The notes beneath the pieces are model-generated. The model had not been told where the DNA came from and ran no database searches. It saw nothing but the letters and a program-made list of their open reading frames with translations. A program made the position numbers and the translations under genes. A stretch of 64,000 bases of DNA from Adiantum capillus-veneris (taxonomy: Eukaryota; Streptophyta; Polypodiopsida; Polypodiales; Pteridaceae): contig CM043970.1 of the NCBI GenBank assembly GCA_014529385.2, positions 64,996,496-65,060,495 on the forward strand, given 5' to 3'. Below are positions 25,949-36,277 of the stretch, piece after piece; position 1 is the stretch's first letter, and every line of letters starts with the position of its first letter.

Positions 25949-26423
25949 ACCCTTTTCTTGGCACCCAATCCATTCTCGTTCTTTCTTTGCCTTGGTCTCC
26001 CCCCCCCCCCTTTTCAAGCCCTTTCCTTATGTCACGTGGCAAGGGCCTCCAAGGTGCATTAGCTATATTTGAGAAAATTTGTAGGTAGGATTATACTAAA
26101 CCTAGGTTTTTCTTGAGCACTAGGGTACACAATAGATTATTGTTATTATTCAATAGTCCATTATCTATATTCTTTATAATGGAGTTTGAAAAATTAGAGG
26201 AAGAAGAGGACCACCCACGCATTTTTTTTTGGTTGATTTGCATGGCCTGTTGGATCAACACCAAAATTGAGTTGTTGAGTCCCTACTGGGTCGTCCTCCT
26301 TACAATGGACACTTTAAAGAGCCTTTGAAAATGGAGTGAACTACTTCAGATTCTATGCGATTCCATCCTTTTTCAATGACCTGTAATAGTCAAAATTGTA
26401 CGCCTGGCAACCTGTTGTCAGCT

Positions 26424-26506
<83 letters not shown>

Positions 26507-26784
26507 ACTCTGCCACTAGCAAGTAGACATAGAAAGAGAAAGAGTGAGGTGGGTCATCGGGACCAAGACCAAGACCTTGATGAGGATAGCTACTAATGAT
26601 TATGTAGAGGCGAGCATGGGACAAGCATTGGCCATTGGTGGGGAGTGCTTGGTAGTAGAAGATGGTTGCTCAAGGCAAGAGGTATGCATGGGTTTGCTTG
26701 AGCCACTAGGAGTTTGGTCTGGTAGGAAGAGAGTAAAGAGCTAGTGGCTTAGGTGGGAGCAGTTATAGCCACAACTCGGACAGA

Positions 26785-26852
<68 letters not shown>

Positions 26853-27259
26853 TGGGAGCCCATTCCATTGTCCAAACTTAGGGGAAGCATTCTTCTCCAT
26901 GCTCTCTCTCACCCCACCCATCAACAACGATGGCACTTTCCTTTACATTAGAGCAATGTGGGGGTTGACGTATCGAGAGATATTTATCTGTAGGTTATGA
27001 TGGTGATGTAGTAATTGAAGCAAAAAGTTAAAATGGGTCCTTTTCTTGCAATGGTGAATACAAAAAGACCTTAATTGGGGATGCAAGGATGCATAGCATC
27101 TTAGCATTGGATGCATTTGGGCTTCTTCTATGGCTAGCAATGTTGTTTTAGCTTCTAGGAGCCATTACCGCCGTGTACTTTAGCGCCACATATTTGGAGA
27201 AGTTGTAGATGTTTTACATCTATCCCAAGGCATGTGTGTGTGTGTGTGTGTGTGTGTGT

Positions 27260-27303
<44 letters not shown>

Positions 27304-27390
27304 TATTTTCCTAGAGTAATTCCAAGGACTACCGTTTCATTCTTTTCACACGTGGACACGTAGATACACACACCCCTATCTATATATGAC

Positions 27391-27459
<69 letters not shown>
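24299..27459. repeat. Cluster of (TG)n(AG)n compound microsatellites
   Basis: Arrays lie at 24301-24350, 24519-24588, 24599-24648 (AG only), 24663-24724, 25899-25945 (AG only), 26425-26506, 26786-26850, 27234-27299 and 27391-27459. In every compound array the TG block is directly 5' of the AG block on the plus strand. Open frames across them are repeat artefacts. Confidence 0.95.
25100..26110. repeat. Dispersed short repeat, five copies in 1 kb
   Basis: A unit of about 50-60 bp with consensus near TCTCAAAATTTGTAAGTG, then GGATTACACTAAACTTAGG, then TTTTCTC recurs at about 25105, 25180, 25370, 25790 and 26080. A further copy lies at about 18310. Between them are unrelated or diverged sequences. 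No coding content. Confidence 0.65.
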
Positions 27460-27463
<4 letters not shown>

Positions 27464-27952
27464 CAATAACCATGTTTTTCTTGGTCGCAGCAACGCGCGG
27501 ATCACATACTAGTAGTAATGATCAAACTTAAATTTTAGCTCACAATCCCTTCCATGCAACCCATAGCATTGGGACAACAAGGATGAGTCCCTTTGTGTTT
27601 GCACAATATACTCATTGCAAGTTCTAGCATTTAAACACCATAACATACTTAAATGTTGAGCTTTTGATCTCATTCAAGATTTCTTTCCTCAAATTTTAGC
27701 ACCTAAGTCAAAGGTAGAAATACATAATTATAATTTAAAAAAAAATTAATGCCATAAAAACAATTCCAAAAGAACTTTCTTTTGTATTCCAATAATATCC
27801 ATTTGCCTCTCTCCCTCTCTCTCTCTCTCTCACACGGCGAACTAAGACACACCGACGGGTCGACTGGTAGAGAGGATTAAGGAATGAAAACATGTGTGCT
27901 TGGGTGTGGAAAACGTGTGTGTCCGGATGTGGATAAAGTAGTAGAATACAAG

Positions 27953-28354
27953 CCTCAGGACTAAATAACACATAGTATTAATGAGGGGGGGAGGTAAGGG
28001 GATCGAGGGCAAAGAAGTGTGCGCACGAAAATCGGAGAGATTGCAGTCGTAGATGGGCACTTAAAAACTAAATCCGACCACAGACTAAACCCGAGCAACG
28101 CCTATGTTTTAAATATAAAACCCCAAAAACCCGAGCCATGGGTACAACATGTGCGCGCGGGTGGGATGGTTACCCCATGCGTCACAATCTGGACGACGAA
28201 ACCCTGGGTTCAAATCGAGTCGTCACCCGAGTTTTTTTCGCGTTGACTTGTCGTGCGTCCGGGTTTAATCTGCCTCGGGCTCCCCGCATCGACTTCTGCG
28301 CCGTCGATCCCCTTACCCCCCCTCTTTAATGCTATGTGTCACTTAGTGTCGTGG
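27953..28354. mobile_element. Mutator-type MITE, 402 bp, with 9-bp target duplication
   Basis: The two ends are inverted repeats over at least 60 bp: CC(T/A)C...ACTAA(A/G)T(A/G)ACACATAG, then ATTAA, a G-run, and GGTAAGGGGATCGA. They are flanked by the identical 9-bp direct repeat GAATACAAG at 27944-27952 and 28355-28363. Long TIRs plus a 9-bp duplication are the signature of MULE-derived MITEs. A pol III B-box-like GGGTTCAAATCG at about 28206 lies inside but no tRNA fold is convincing. Confidence 0.85.
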
Positions 28355-28542
28355 GAATACAAGGCACAAGGGCATGATGGTGGGCAACAAAAAGGAGGCC
28401 GACATAGTGTACCTGATGTACGTACGTGTGGGAGCCCAACTCCAGAAACCTCCATCGGAGTCCAGCTCGTCGGCTTTCCGCCTACATTTCCTTCCCAGCC
28501 GTTCATTTTTGCTGCTGCAATCTTCTGTAAGGCCACGCTCTC

Positions 28543-28553
28543 TATAAAACACA

Positions 28554-28585
<32 letters not shown>

Positions 28586-28605
28586 CCTCCCCGCAGCTAC
28601 TCCGC
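28543..28605 (+). promoter_or_regulatory. TATA box and CT-rich leader of the DUF4408/DUF761 gene
   Basis: TATAAAA at 28543-28549 is followed by a CT tract (28553-28580), a plant Y-patch-like initiator region, and ATG at 28606. The spacing fits a transcription start at about 28575. Confidence 0.6.
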
Positions 28606-29466
28606 ATGGCTAGCCCAGTCTCTCTCACCCTTACTCTTCACCTTGCCCTCACCCTCTCTTCCCTCTCCTGCGCCTGTTTGGCAGGCTTCTATGTCCACCC
28701 CCTCCTGCTGCCCCTGTTGACAAGCAGCTCCGTTCTGCACATTGGTTCTGCCATGCGTGCGCACCTCACCAGTACACCCATGCTTTTCATTCTTCTCAAC
28801 CTTCTTGTTGTGCTTCTCTATGTCACTTCAGGCATGATCCCACAAGATAAGAGGAAGCAGAAGCGCCATAGTGTGATCATGATATCCAGCAGCAAAATGG
28901 GCACGATCGATGATGACACGCATAATGATTATGATGGCGTTGCGATTGACGATGGCACAAATGATGTTTATGATGGCGACGATGGCGCTGCTGATGGATA
29001 CGATGCAGTTGATGGCGATGGTGCCTCTATGGACGCTGTCTCCAACATTAATGATGTCCCAGCTGACAATTTCAATGTCTCGAATGAGTATGCCCTCCTG
29101 CATGATGTCTCTGATGGAAATTCAGTCGCCGGAGATGAGGCAGAGGACGTGAAAAAATTCCATAGCCAGCCGGAAAGGCGCACTCGCAAGAGCGAGAAAC
29201 ATCGCACCCACCTTGTAAGAAGCAAATCAGATGGGATCATTATGCAAGGTGCGCTGGGGCAGCAGAGAACACCATCGGAGCTACGTCCGGTCCCACTCTT
29301 GAAGAAAGCAGGCACGTTCGAGTCAACTTGGCGCCGCCGCCGCGTGAAGCCTGTTGTGGTTGTGGCAGACCCACCTGAAGAAGGGCTAGTTGCAGAGGAG
29401 GAGGTGGACAGGAAAGCCGAGGAGTTTATAGGCAGGTTTTATCAGAGAATGAAGCTCCAACGCTAA
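28606..29466 (+). CDS. DUF4408/DUF761 domain protein (286 aa), intact plant gene
   Basis: This is a single uninterrupted frame without introns. The N-terminal 80 residues are hydrophobic and contain STPMLFILLNLLVVLLYVTSG-like sequence (about residues 55-76), which matches the DUF4408 pattern (TPT..LF.LLN.I...L...SG). Residues 97-150 are Asp-rich low complexity. The C-terminus (about 268-286; DRKAEEFI then YQRMKLQR) is the conserved DUF761 motif of plant cotton-fibre-expressed-type proteins. The family is plant-specific, membrane-associated by prediction and often stress- or growth-related; its biochemical role is unknown. It is the only clearly host-type gene in the window. The upstream TATA box and start context agree with this ATG. 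A MITE sits about 250 bp upstream of the ATG. Confidence 0.85.
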   Translation: MASPVSLTLTLHLALTLSSLSCACLAGFYVHPLLLPLLTSSSVLHIGSAMRAHLTSTPMLFILLNLLVVLLYVTSGMIPQDKRKQKRHSVIMISSSKMGTIDDDTHNDYDGVAIDDGTNDVYDGDDGAADGYDAVDGDGASMDAVSNINDVPADNFNVSNEYALLHDVSDGNSVAGDEAEDVKKFHSQPERRTRKSEKHRTHLVRSKSDGIIMQGALGQQRTPSELRPVPLLKKAGTFESTWRRRRVKPVVVVADPPEEGLVAEEEVDRKAEEFIGRFYQRMKLQR

Positions 29467-29521
29467 TTAGAGAGGGGGGAAAAAAAAACTGTATCAGAAT
29501 TGTACTTAAATTGGCCCCAAG

Positions 29522-29548
29522 CCCCCCCCCCCCCCCCCCCCCCCCCCC
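29522..29548. repeat. Poly(C) tract of about 27 bp
   Basis: Uninterrupted C-run 56 bp after the stop of the DUF761 gene, probably in its 3' UTR. Confidence 0.95.
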
Positions 29549-29672
29549 GTTAAAAATTCACTTGTATCTTTTTAATTGTACCGTAACTCATGTAAAGGAC
29601 CAAAAACTGGCCAAAATGGTCATGACTCTTAGCCTTGCCGCCAAGTTGCCGGAAATAGTTCGCGGACTCGAT

Positions 29673-29807
29673 CATGCGGATGCATTCATGACATTGAATT
29701 ACAATCATGTGTTTGCTATGTTGCTGCTTTGCCATTTCTTCATGCGGATGCATTCATGACATTGAATTACAATCATGTGTTTGCTATGTTGCTGCTTTGC
29801 CATTTCT
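29673..29807. repeat. 68-bp tandem duplication
   Basis: The unit starting CATGCGGATGCATTCATGAC is present at 29673-29740 and again at 29741-29807, essentially identical. Confidence 0.92.
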
Positions 29808-30143
29808 GAGTGTATTTTGCAAAGAAATTACCTACACGATCTTGGATAGATGTGATAAATTATGGTCGTTAAATAGGTCCAATGCTTTGTGGAATCATAG
29901 CTTGTATGTTGTGTGATCATTGTCATGCTCATTCAAGTTTAAAATGTTCCTATCGACACTTATGGCTAGGGTAATACCCATTCATTCTTTTAGATTGCAA
30001 AAAATTGCACCTACATAGAAATGTGGTGGTGGGTAAAATGGCCATTGCGCTTTGGCCAAAAATGGTATGTATTACTAACCACTCCATTCTTCATTATCCT
30101 TACTTGACGAATAAGAGAGATCGATGTGTTGCACTTATTGTTG

Positions 30144-30146
<3 letters not shown>

Positions 30147-30190
<44 letters not shown>

Positions 30191-31277
30191 AGTGCGCGTG
30201 CAGTGCAATGCAAGTACAACAAGTGGTATCAAAGCCGGAATTTTAGCTTGGGTAAAGAGACACATTTAATGTAGCTTGAGAACTTTATGAGAATGGAATG
30301 AGAGCTTGAGATCTCAATTGAGAGAGAGTTCATTCGCAAAGAGACATATGCTCTTGTGGAAGCTTGGTAGAGAGTGGTACAAAGTGTGACAGTGCATGTC
30401 AGCTTAAAATTGTGTGTGCACAACAACACTATTCTATAGATCAAAAATTCACTTGAAAATACAAATTTGAGAATTTTTTCTACTACATTCACCCTTTTTG
30501 GCAAGCTCTATAATTTTGTAAAACAAAGTAAGATTCCACACCTTTTTCACTTATTTTGTTTTCTTGCATTGCTTGAGGGTATTATGCTTTTGAAATCACT
30601 ATAGGTACTTGAAGTTGCAAGCATAAGGTATGAGATGTGGTGGTGGGCATGAGTGATGCTCTTGTGGATATCATGTATGCGCGCCAAGTTGCAGTGATCC
30701 TGGAAAGCACTCAACTACATGATGAGATTCCTGTTTAGGATGACTTCTAAGAAGAGCGTTGAGTTTTTACACGAGATTGATACTAGTTTGAGGAGTTTTT
30801 AGAGGTACATATATGTTTTTGCAAAAGAGTCATATGTTTCCTTGGTATGATTTGTGCATATGGATTTTAGTATACTCTTGATTGAGTTTTTGGATGTATG
30901 TACTTAAGCCCAAAAGAGTTGCTAGATGTATGCGCTTGAGCACAAAAGAGCTCCTTTGTTCTATATTTTTGGGATGATTTGTGTGCTCTAATTGTGTGCA
31001 TTTCCAAGCAAGTATTGTGTTGATATGTGCATGTATTTTGAGTCGTTTTGAGTACAAAGAATCTAGAGTCTATGCTTAGGCAGCACACAAGAGATTTCAT
31101 GGATTACATATGAGGGGTGCACCTCCAAAAAAGTAAGTGATATGTGCATGTATTTTGAATCGTTTTGAGTACAAAGAATCTAGAGTCTATGCTCAGGCAG
31201 CATAGAAGAGATTTCATGGACTACATTTGAGGGCTACACCTCCAAAAAAGTAAGTGTAGCATGTGAGTTAAGGGGAG
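30147..31277 (+). other. Possible non-coding LTR-element interior: PBS-like site, tandem repeat, PPT-like end
   Basis: A (CT)n tract at 30147-30187 is followed by TGGTATCAAAGCC at 30223-30235, the common plant initiator-Met primer site. About 1 kb later a purine tract (TTAAGGGGAG, 31269-31277) abuts the TG of the copia LTR. A unit of about 120 bp is tandemly duplicated at about 31018-31138 and 31139-31255. No coding remnant was found. It reads like the interior of a short non-autonomous element sharing an LTR with the copia element, but that is inference. Confidence 0.35.
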
Positions 31278-31601
31278 TGTTGAGATGTCGAGCTCTACAC
31301 CTTGAGCTGGCATCCACTACGGGTCTTGGCCGCTTACGGCATTTACTCACTGGCGCGTTAGGTGACCGACACGGAGGATCTCTGCCAGTGATTCTACAGC
31401 TGGACTACACTTATAGTGCCAGCCTAGTACGCTTCTAGCGAGTTCACACTTAGTGACCGCATGTACATATGTGCTACTTTTTCAGCTTTAGCACTTAGTC
31501 ATTTTGTACTCTCTTTTCTGTGAAGAAGAAGAAGAAGCTTTCCATCTCTGTGTGCTTTTGTGCTTGTCTTGTGTAGCTCTCTTGCATCCTCATTCTTTAC
31601 A
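31278..31601 (+). repeat. 5' LTR of the copia element
   Basis: 324 bp, TG...CA ends. It has TTATAG at about 31409 as a weak TATA candidate, then GAAGAAGAAGAAGAAG. It differs from the 3' LTR at one visible position (GATCTCTG here, GATATCTG there). Confidence 0.95.
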
Positions 31602-31618
31602 TGGTATCAGAGCCTGGT
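31602..31618 (+). other. Primer-binding site (initiator Met tRNA)
   Basis: TGGTATCAGAGCCTGGT immediately after the LTR matches the 3' end complement of plant initiator tRNA-Met. Confidence 0.9.
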
Positions 31619-31897
31619 GCAGGCAAGAGAGGCTAAGAGAGCAAGAGCATCACAATCCCTTCGTTCGCAATCCACGACCAGATGCGAACAAGTTTCTGAA
31701 CAGGTTTTTCGCACAAGTTTCTGAACAGGTCTCCAAAGTGCAGTATACAGAGATTTACTGTACAAGTACAGTGGTTGTATGTACGCTTGATTGTGGACAC
31801 TCGTTGAGTGTAGAAAGCGTTACAGGAACTACGATAGCAGGTTCAGCAGATTTGCAGGTTTTTGCAGATTGCAGCTATTTTGTCTTAGTGCTTCAAG

Positions 31898-33391
31898 ATG
31901 TCTGACGGTTTCAGTCAGATTGTTACTGAGAAGCTTGAGAAAAATAACTACCCTGCATGGAAGTTCAGAATAACAAATTTGCTAAAAGGAAAAGGTTATT
32001 GGGACTATGTAGAAGGAGACAATGAAAAGGAACCAGAGATTCCCGAGGCAAATGCTACAGCAGAACAAAGGAAAGCTTTGAGGGACTGGCAACAAGGCCA
32101 GAGCAAAGTGATGTATTGGCTTTCTATGAGCATCACAGATGGCATGATGGGCTATCTACAGGATGCTGAAACCCCCGCCATTGCATGGAAAAACTTAGGC
32201 AGAGTGTTCGAGGTGAACACCAAGGCCAGGAAGCTTCAACTAAAGTCGGAGCTAAATCAGGTTAAGAGGAACAACCTCTCCATCAATGATTATGCTTTGA
32301 AGATCAAGAGTATCATTGAGGCTCTTGGATCTATTAAAGTCTCAGTGGAAGACGATGACATTGTCCGTGCATGCTTGGATGGTCTAGGAGATGAGTATGT
32401 ACATTTTAGGTCTTCCATGAATACAAGAGACGACATCCCCGTGTTCCAAGATTTGATTTCTATGCTTATTCTTGAGGAGAAGAACCTTGACACATCTTCT
32501 TCTCATGGCAGAAATAATTCTGAACAGGCCTTCTATTCTAACTCCAACATAGGTAGAGGTAGAGGTAGAGGTCGTGGTCGAGGCCCAAGGGGTTGCAGGG
32601 GCCAATTTCTGGAAGGTCAATCAAATCAAAACAATACAGGTGGCAGGGGAAACCAGTCTCAAGGCAGGGGGAGTCAAAGAGGTCGTGGTGCAGGATCAAG
32701 CAGGCAGCAACATACTCCAGATAGTAGAGAATGTTGGACTTGTGGTGAAAGAGGTCACATGTCACGTGACTGTCCAAAGGGAAAAGCAAGTAGAAAGAGA
32801 GAACAGGGCAACTATGCATCTACTAGCAGAGATGCAGATGACAGCAAAAACGAGCGCATGTTTGTTATGCAACATGTAATGAATACAATGACTGCAGAGA
32901 ATTCCACCCAAGATGATGTTTGGTATGTGGATTCAGGTGCCTCTAATCACATGACGTCTCGTGGAGAGTGGTTTAGAGATATGCGCAAACCAGATGTGTC
33001 AGGCTATGTGCAGACAGGAGATGACACAGCTCACCCCATTGCTCATGTAGGGGACATACCTCTAAATACGAAGAGTGGGAAATCAAAGTACTTAGCAGAT
33101 GTACTTCATGTCCCAAACATTACAAAGAATCTTGTTTCTATTGGACAAATGATTGAGCAGGGTTTGCAGGTTCGCTTCAATCCAAATGGCTGTTATGTAG
33201 AAGATTTCCAGAATGGCTGTAAGCTGATCACAGAGGGCAAATGTGTGGGCAGAATGTTTACGCTGAATGTAGACATGCCTGAGGTAAAAGCTGCATTATT
33301 TGCACAGGGCACAGGTGTTGTGGCTGATGTTGACATTTGGCACAAACGCATTGGCCATGTCAATGAGCAGAGATTGCGCAGCATGCAATAA
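31898..33391 (+). CDS. Copia gag-protease with start of integrase, ended by an in-frame TAA
   Basis: The start ATG 31898 lies 296 bp after the primer site. The N-terminal part (about residues 1-190) is a copia UBN2-type gag (NYPAWKFRI, LKSELNQVKR). Then come an RG-repeat region (about 213-235), a CX2CX4HX4C zinc knuckle (CWTCGERGHMSRDC, about 32733), and the protease active site WYVDSGASNHMT at about 32920-32960. The frame ends at TAA 33389-33391 inside the integrase zinc-binding domain, after the His pair (WHKRIGH) and before the Cys pair (CAAC). The downstream pol frame is in the same phase, so a single stop splits one polyprotein. It could be a nonsense mutation (Gln fits) or a readthrough stop. 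Confidence 0.93.
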   Translation: MSDGFSQIVTEKLEKNNYPAWKFRITNLLKGKGYWDYVEGDNEKEPEIPEANATAEQRKALRDWQQGQSKVMYWLSMSITDGMMGYLQDAETPAIAWKNLGRVFEVNTKARKLQLKSELNQVKRNNLSINDYALKIKSIIEALGSIKVSVEDDDIVRACLDGLGDEYVHFRSSMNTRDDIPVFQDLISMLILEEKNLDTSSSHGRNNSEQAFYSNSNIGRGRGRGRGRGPRGCRGQFLEGQSNQNNTGGRGNQSQGRGSQRGRGAGSSRQQHTPDSRECWTCGERGHMSRDCPKGKASRKREQGNYASTSRDADDSKNERMFVMQHVMNTMTAENSTQDDVWYVDSGASNHMTSRGEWFRDMRKPDVSGYVQTGDDTAHPIAHVGDIPLNTKSGKSKYLADVLHVPNITKNLVSIGQMIEQGLQVRFNPNGCYVEDFQNGCKLITEGKCVGRMFTLNVDMPEVKAALFAQGTGVVADVDIWHKRIGHVNEQRLRSMQ

Positions 33392-36277
33392 AAAAAGATT
33401 GTAAAAGGTTTGCCCAAATTCAAGGTGGATGGTATGCATAAAGTGTGTGCAGCATGCCAGTTTGGAAAACAGTCAAAGGGCTCATTTCCACATGAGCGCA
33501 ATGTATGTAAAAGGCCACTTGAGGTGGTGCACACAGATGTTTGGGGTCCAACCGATACTGCAAGTATACATGGTTGCAGGTATTATGTCTCTTTCATTGA
33601 TGACCATACAAGGAAAGTATGGGTCTACTTCATGCGTAACAAAAGTGAAGTGTTTGGTCACTTTCAAGACTTCAAAGTCATGATTGAGAAGGAGACAGAT
33701 ATGCAAATCAAGACATTGAGGTCAGATGGAGGGGGAGAGTACTTCTCCAATGATTTTTCAGATTTTCTGCGAATGCATGGTATACACAGGCAGTTTACAT
33801 GCAGATATACTCCACAGCAGAATGGGGTCGCAGAAAGGAAAAACAGGCACATTGCAGAGGTTGCACGTGCATTGATGAATGAGAAGAACATGCCTCATCA
33901 TTTCTGGGCTGAAGCTGTAAATACAGCTGTGTACAAAGCTGTAAATACAGCTGTGTACATTATGAACAGGACACCTACAGCTGCGGTGCATGATGTAACA
34001 CCTGAGGAAAAGTTTACAGGTACAAAGCCTGATTTGGCACACTTGAAAGTGTTTGGCTGCATAGCTTACGTGCATGTACCAGATGAGTTGCGTAGGAAAT
34101 TGGATCCTAAAGCAGAGAAATGTATTCTTGTGGGATATTCCCTTGAACAAAAGGGGTACAGGTGCTACAATCCTACTACACGAGAATTACGAGTGAGCAG
34201 AGATGTAGTCTTTGATGAGATGAGCAGCTGGTACAGTAATGCACATGGCACTATTGGGGCTGATGTAAAAGATGATGTGGTTGTACAAAATGTGAGGCCA
34301 CAGTCACAGGTTTTGAGTGGACCACAAGAGTCCTCTTCTCGTGGCTCTGTTGAGAAACCATGGAATGGTAGACTACGTACGCAGGTTACTCCACCAACAG
34401 GTACAGGGAATGTATCACGAAAAGGAAAGGAAAAGGTTGATGAACCTCCCTTTATGGTTGATGCATCATCAGGTTTTTCACATGTAGACATGGATTCAGA
34501 TGGTTCTGAACAAAGTCTTGATGAGGAATTTGGAATTCCGGCTGTCAGGACACCTGGTGTAAGGAAAGTACAAGAAGATGCTAGAGGGCAAAGGAGTGAC
34601 CCAAGACCGCGCAGATCTAATAGAGTCAAAAATCCAGTTCAGAAATTGACTTATGATGGGTATCTAGCAAATCACCAAGCCTACATGGCTAAGGTGATAC
34701 AGGATGTGGAGCCCACATGTTTTGAGGATGCAGTTGGAAATGTGCATTGGAATGATGCAATGAATGAAGAGATGGCTGCATTGGAAGCAAATGACACATG
34801 GGAGTTGGTGCCATTGCCAAGTGGCAAGAAAGCTATTGGCTGTAAATGGGTGTATAAAACCAAGCATAAGGCTGATGGTAACATTGAGCGTCACAAGGCA
34901 AGGCTGGTCGCAAAGGGTTATGCACAGACGTATGGCATAGACTATGAGGAGACCTTTGCTCCAGTGGCAAAGATGACGACAGTGAGAGGTGTCATAGCAG
35001 TGGCTGCATCTAGAGGATGGATTATGCATCAAATGGATGTAAAGAATGCCTTCTTGAATGGTGAGTTGCAAGAGGAAGTGTATATGGATCAGCCACCTGG
35101 TTATGTCGACCCAGGTTACCCAGATTATGTATGCAGACTTCTCAAAGCTTTGTATGGTTTGAAGCAGGGCTCTAGAGCATGGTATGACAGGATTGCCAAG
35201 TATCTTGTCAGTATTGGTTTTAGGAGAGCTCATGCTGATCATTCACTCTATGTACGTGAGAGTGATGTGGGGATTGTGGTCATTACCATATATGTAGATG
35301 ACCTTATTATTGTTGGTGACAATGCTATGGAGATTGACCATGTGAAGGGTCTTCTCAAACAGGAGTTTGAAATGAAAGATTTAGGCGAGTTGCGCTACTT
35401 TCTTGGCATTGAAGTGATCAAGACTCCAGAGGGTGTATGGCTATCACAGAGACAGTATGCTTTGGACATGTTGTCAAAGTATGGTATGGCTGATTGTAAG
35501 CCAATTTCTATTCCCTTGGATGTGAATGCAAAGCTGAGTGCAGAGAAGGGTGATGTTGTTGAGGATGTCAACATGTACAGGAAGATTGTGGGTAGTCTAA
35601 TCTACTTGACTATCACAAGGCCAGACTTGAGCTACACAGTAGGCTTGGAGAGTCAGTTCATGCAACTTCCGAGGAAGCCACATTTGGATGGAGTACGACG
35701 CACACTTAGGTATGTGCAAGGTACTCTTGACTACGCATTGTTCTATGCAGCAGATGCACCATTAGCATTGTATGGGTATACAGATGCAGATTGGGCAGGT
35801 AGCATTGTTGATAGGAGATCTACGGGTGGCTTCATGTTCTCTTTTGGGAGTGCTGCTGTTACTTGGAGCAGCAAAAAGCAGCCTACGGTTGCTTTATCGA
35901 GCACAGAGGCCGAGTACAGAGGTGCAGCAGTTGCGGCGTGCGAGGTAGCTTGGCTACGCACATTACTTGAGGACTTGGGAGTGCAGGTGGACCAGCAGAT
36001 TTTCATCCATTGTGACAACCTCAGCAGCATGCAGTTGGCTAGGAACCCAGTGTTCCATGCTAGGACCAAACACATAGAGGTCCATTACCACTACGTTCGA
36101 GAGCGAGTGTTGGCGGGCGACATCGACTTGGTCTACGTCAGCACAGAGGAGCAGATAGCGGATATCTTCACCAAGGCCCTCGGAGCTGAGAAGCTTCGAC
36201 GTTTCCGGTCTATGCTTGGACTCTGCGACATGCAGAGCTCGAGGGGGAGTGTTGAGATGTCGAGCTCTACACCTTGA
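33392..36277 (+). CDS. Copia pol: integrase, reverse transcriptase, RNase H
   Basis: This continues the gag frame directly after the TAA. The integrase catalytic acids are seen in HTDVWGP, RSDGGGEY and NGVAERKN (33528-33840). An in-frame 24-bp tandem duplication (33911-33958) repeats KAVNTAVY in the helix after the catalytic Glu, which most copia integrases lack. Reverse transcriptase starts around 34740 and has YVDDL at 35290. RNase H has YTDADWAG, STEAEYRG and CDNLSSMQLARNP. The frame runs past the purine tract and ends nine codons inside the 3' LTR at 36277. No other stops are present, so this copy is nearly intact. Confidence 0.93.
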   Translation, partial: KKIVKGLPKFKVDGMHKVCAACQFGKQSKGSFPHERNVCKRPLEVVHTDVWGPTDTASIHGCRYYVSFIDDHTRKVWVYFMRNKSEVFGHFQDFKVMIEKETDMQIKTLRSDGGGEYFSNDFSDFLRMHGIHRQFTCRYTPQQNGVAERKNRHIAEVARALMNEKNMPHHFWAEAVNTAVYKAVNTAVYIMNRTPTAAVHDVTPEEKFTGTKPDLAHLKVFGCIAYVHVPDELRRKLDPKAEKCILVGYSLEQKGYRCYNPTTRELRVSRDVVFDEMSSWYSNAHGTIGADVKDDVVVQNVRPQSQVLSGPQESSSRGSVEKPWNGRLRTQVTPPTGTGNVSRKGKEKVDEPPFMVDASSGFSHVDMDSDGSEQSLDEEFGIPAVRTPGVRKVQEDARGQRSDPRPRRSNRVKNPVQKLTYDGYLANHQAYMAKVIQDVEPTCFEDAVGNVHWNDAMNEEMAALEANDTWELVPLPSGKKAIGCKWVYKTKHKADGNIERHKARLVAKGYAQTYGIDYEETFAPVAKMTTVRGVIAVAASRGWIMHQMDVKNAFLNGELQEEVYMDQPPGYVDPGYPDYVCRLLKALYGLKQGSRAWYDRIAKYLVSIGFRRAHADHSLYVRESDVGIVVITIYVDDLIIVGDNAMEIDHVKGLLKQEFEMKDLGELRYFLGIEVIKTPEGVWLSQRQYALDMLSKYGMADCKPISIPLDVNAKLSAEKGDVVEDVNMYRKIVGSLIYLTITRPDLSYTVGLESQFMQLPRKPHLDGVRRTLRYVQGTLDYALFYAADAPLALYGYTDADWAGSIVDRRSTGGFMFSFGSAAVTWSSKKQPTVALSSTEAEYRGAAVAACEVAWLRTLLEDLGVQVDQQIFIHCDNLSSMQLARNPVFHARTKHIEVHYHYVRERVLAGDIDLVYVSTEEQIADIFTKALGAEKLRRFRSMLGLCDMQSSRGSVEMSSSTP
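36240..36249 (+). other. Polypurine tract of the copia element
   Basis: CGAGGGGGAG directly abuts the 3' LTR start TGTTGAG. Confidence 0.85.

Noticed and set aside
28140-28235. tRNA gene or tRNA-derived SINE (B-box-like GGGTTCAAATCG followed by a T-run)
   Set aside because: No convincing cloverleaf or A box. The segment lies wholly inside a MITE with its own TIRs and 9-bp duplication.
31504-31905. 133-codon ORF overlapping the copia LTR and leader
   Set aside because: It spans the LTR, primer site and leader and has no domain; gag starts at 31898 in a different frame.
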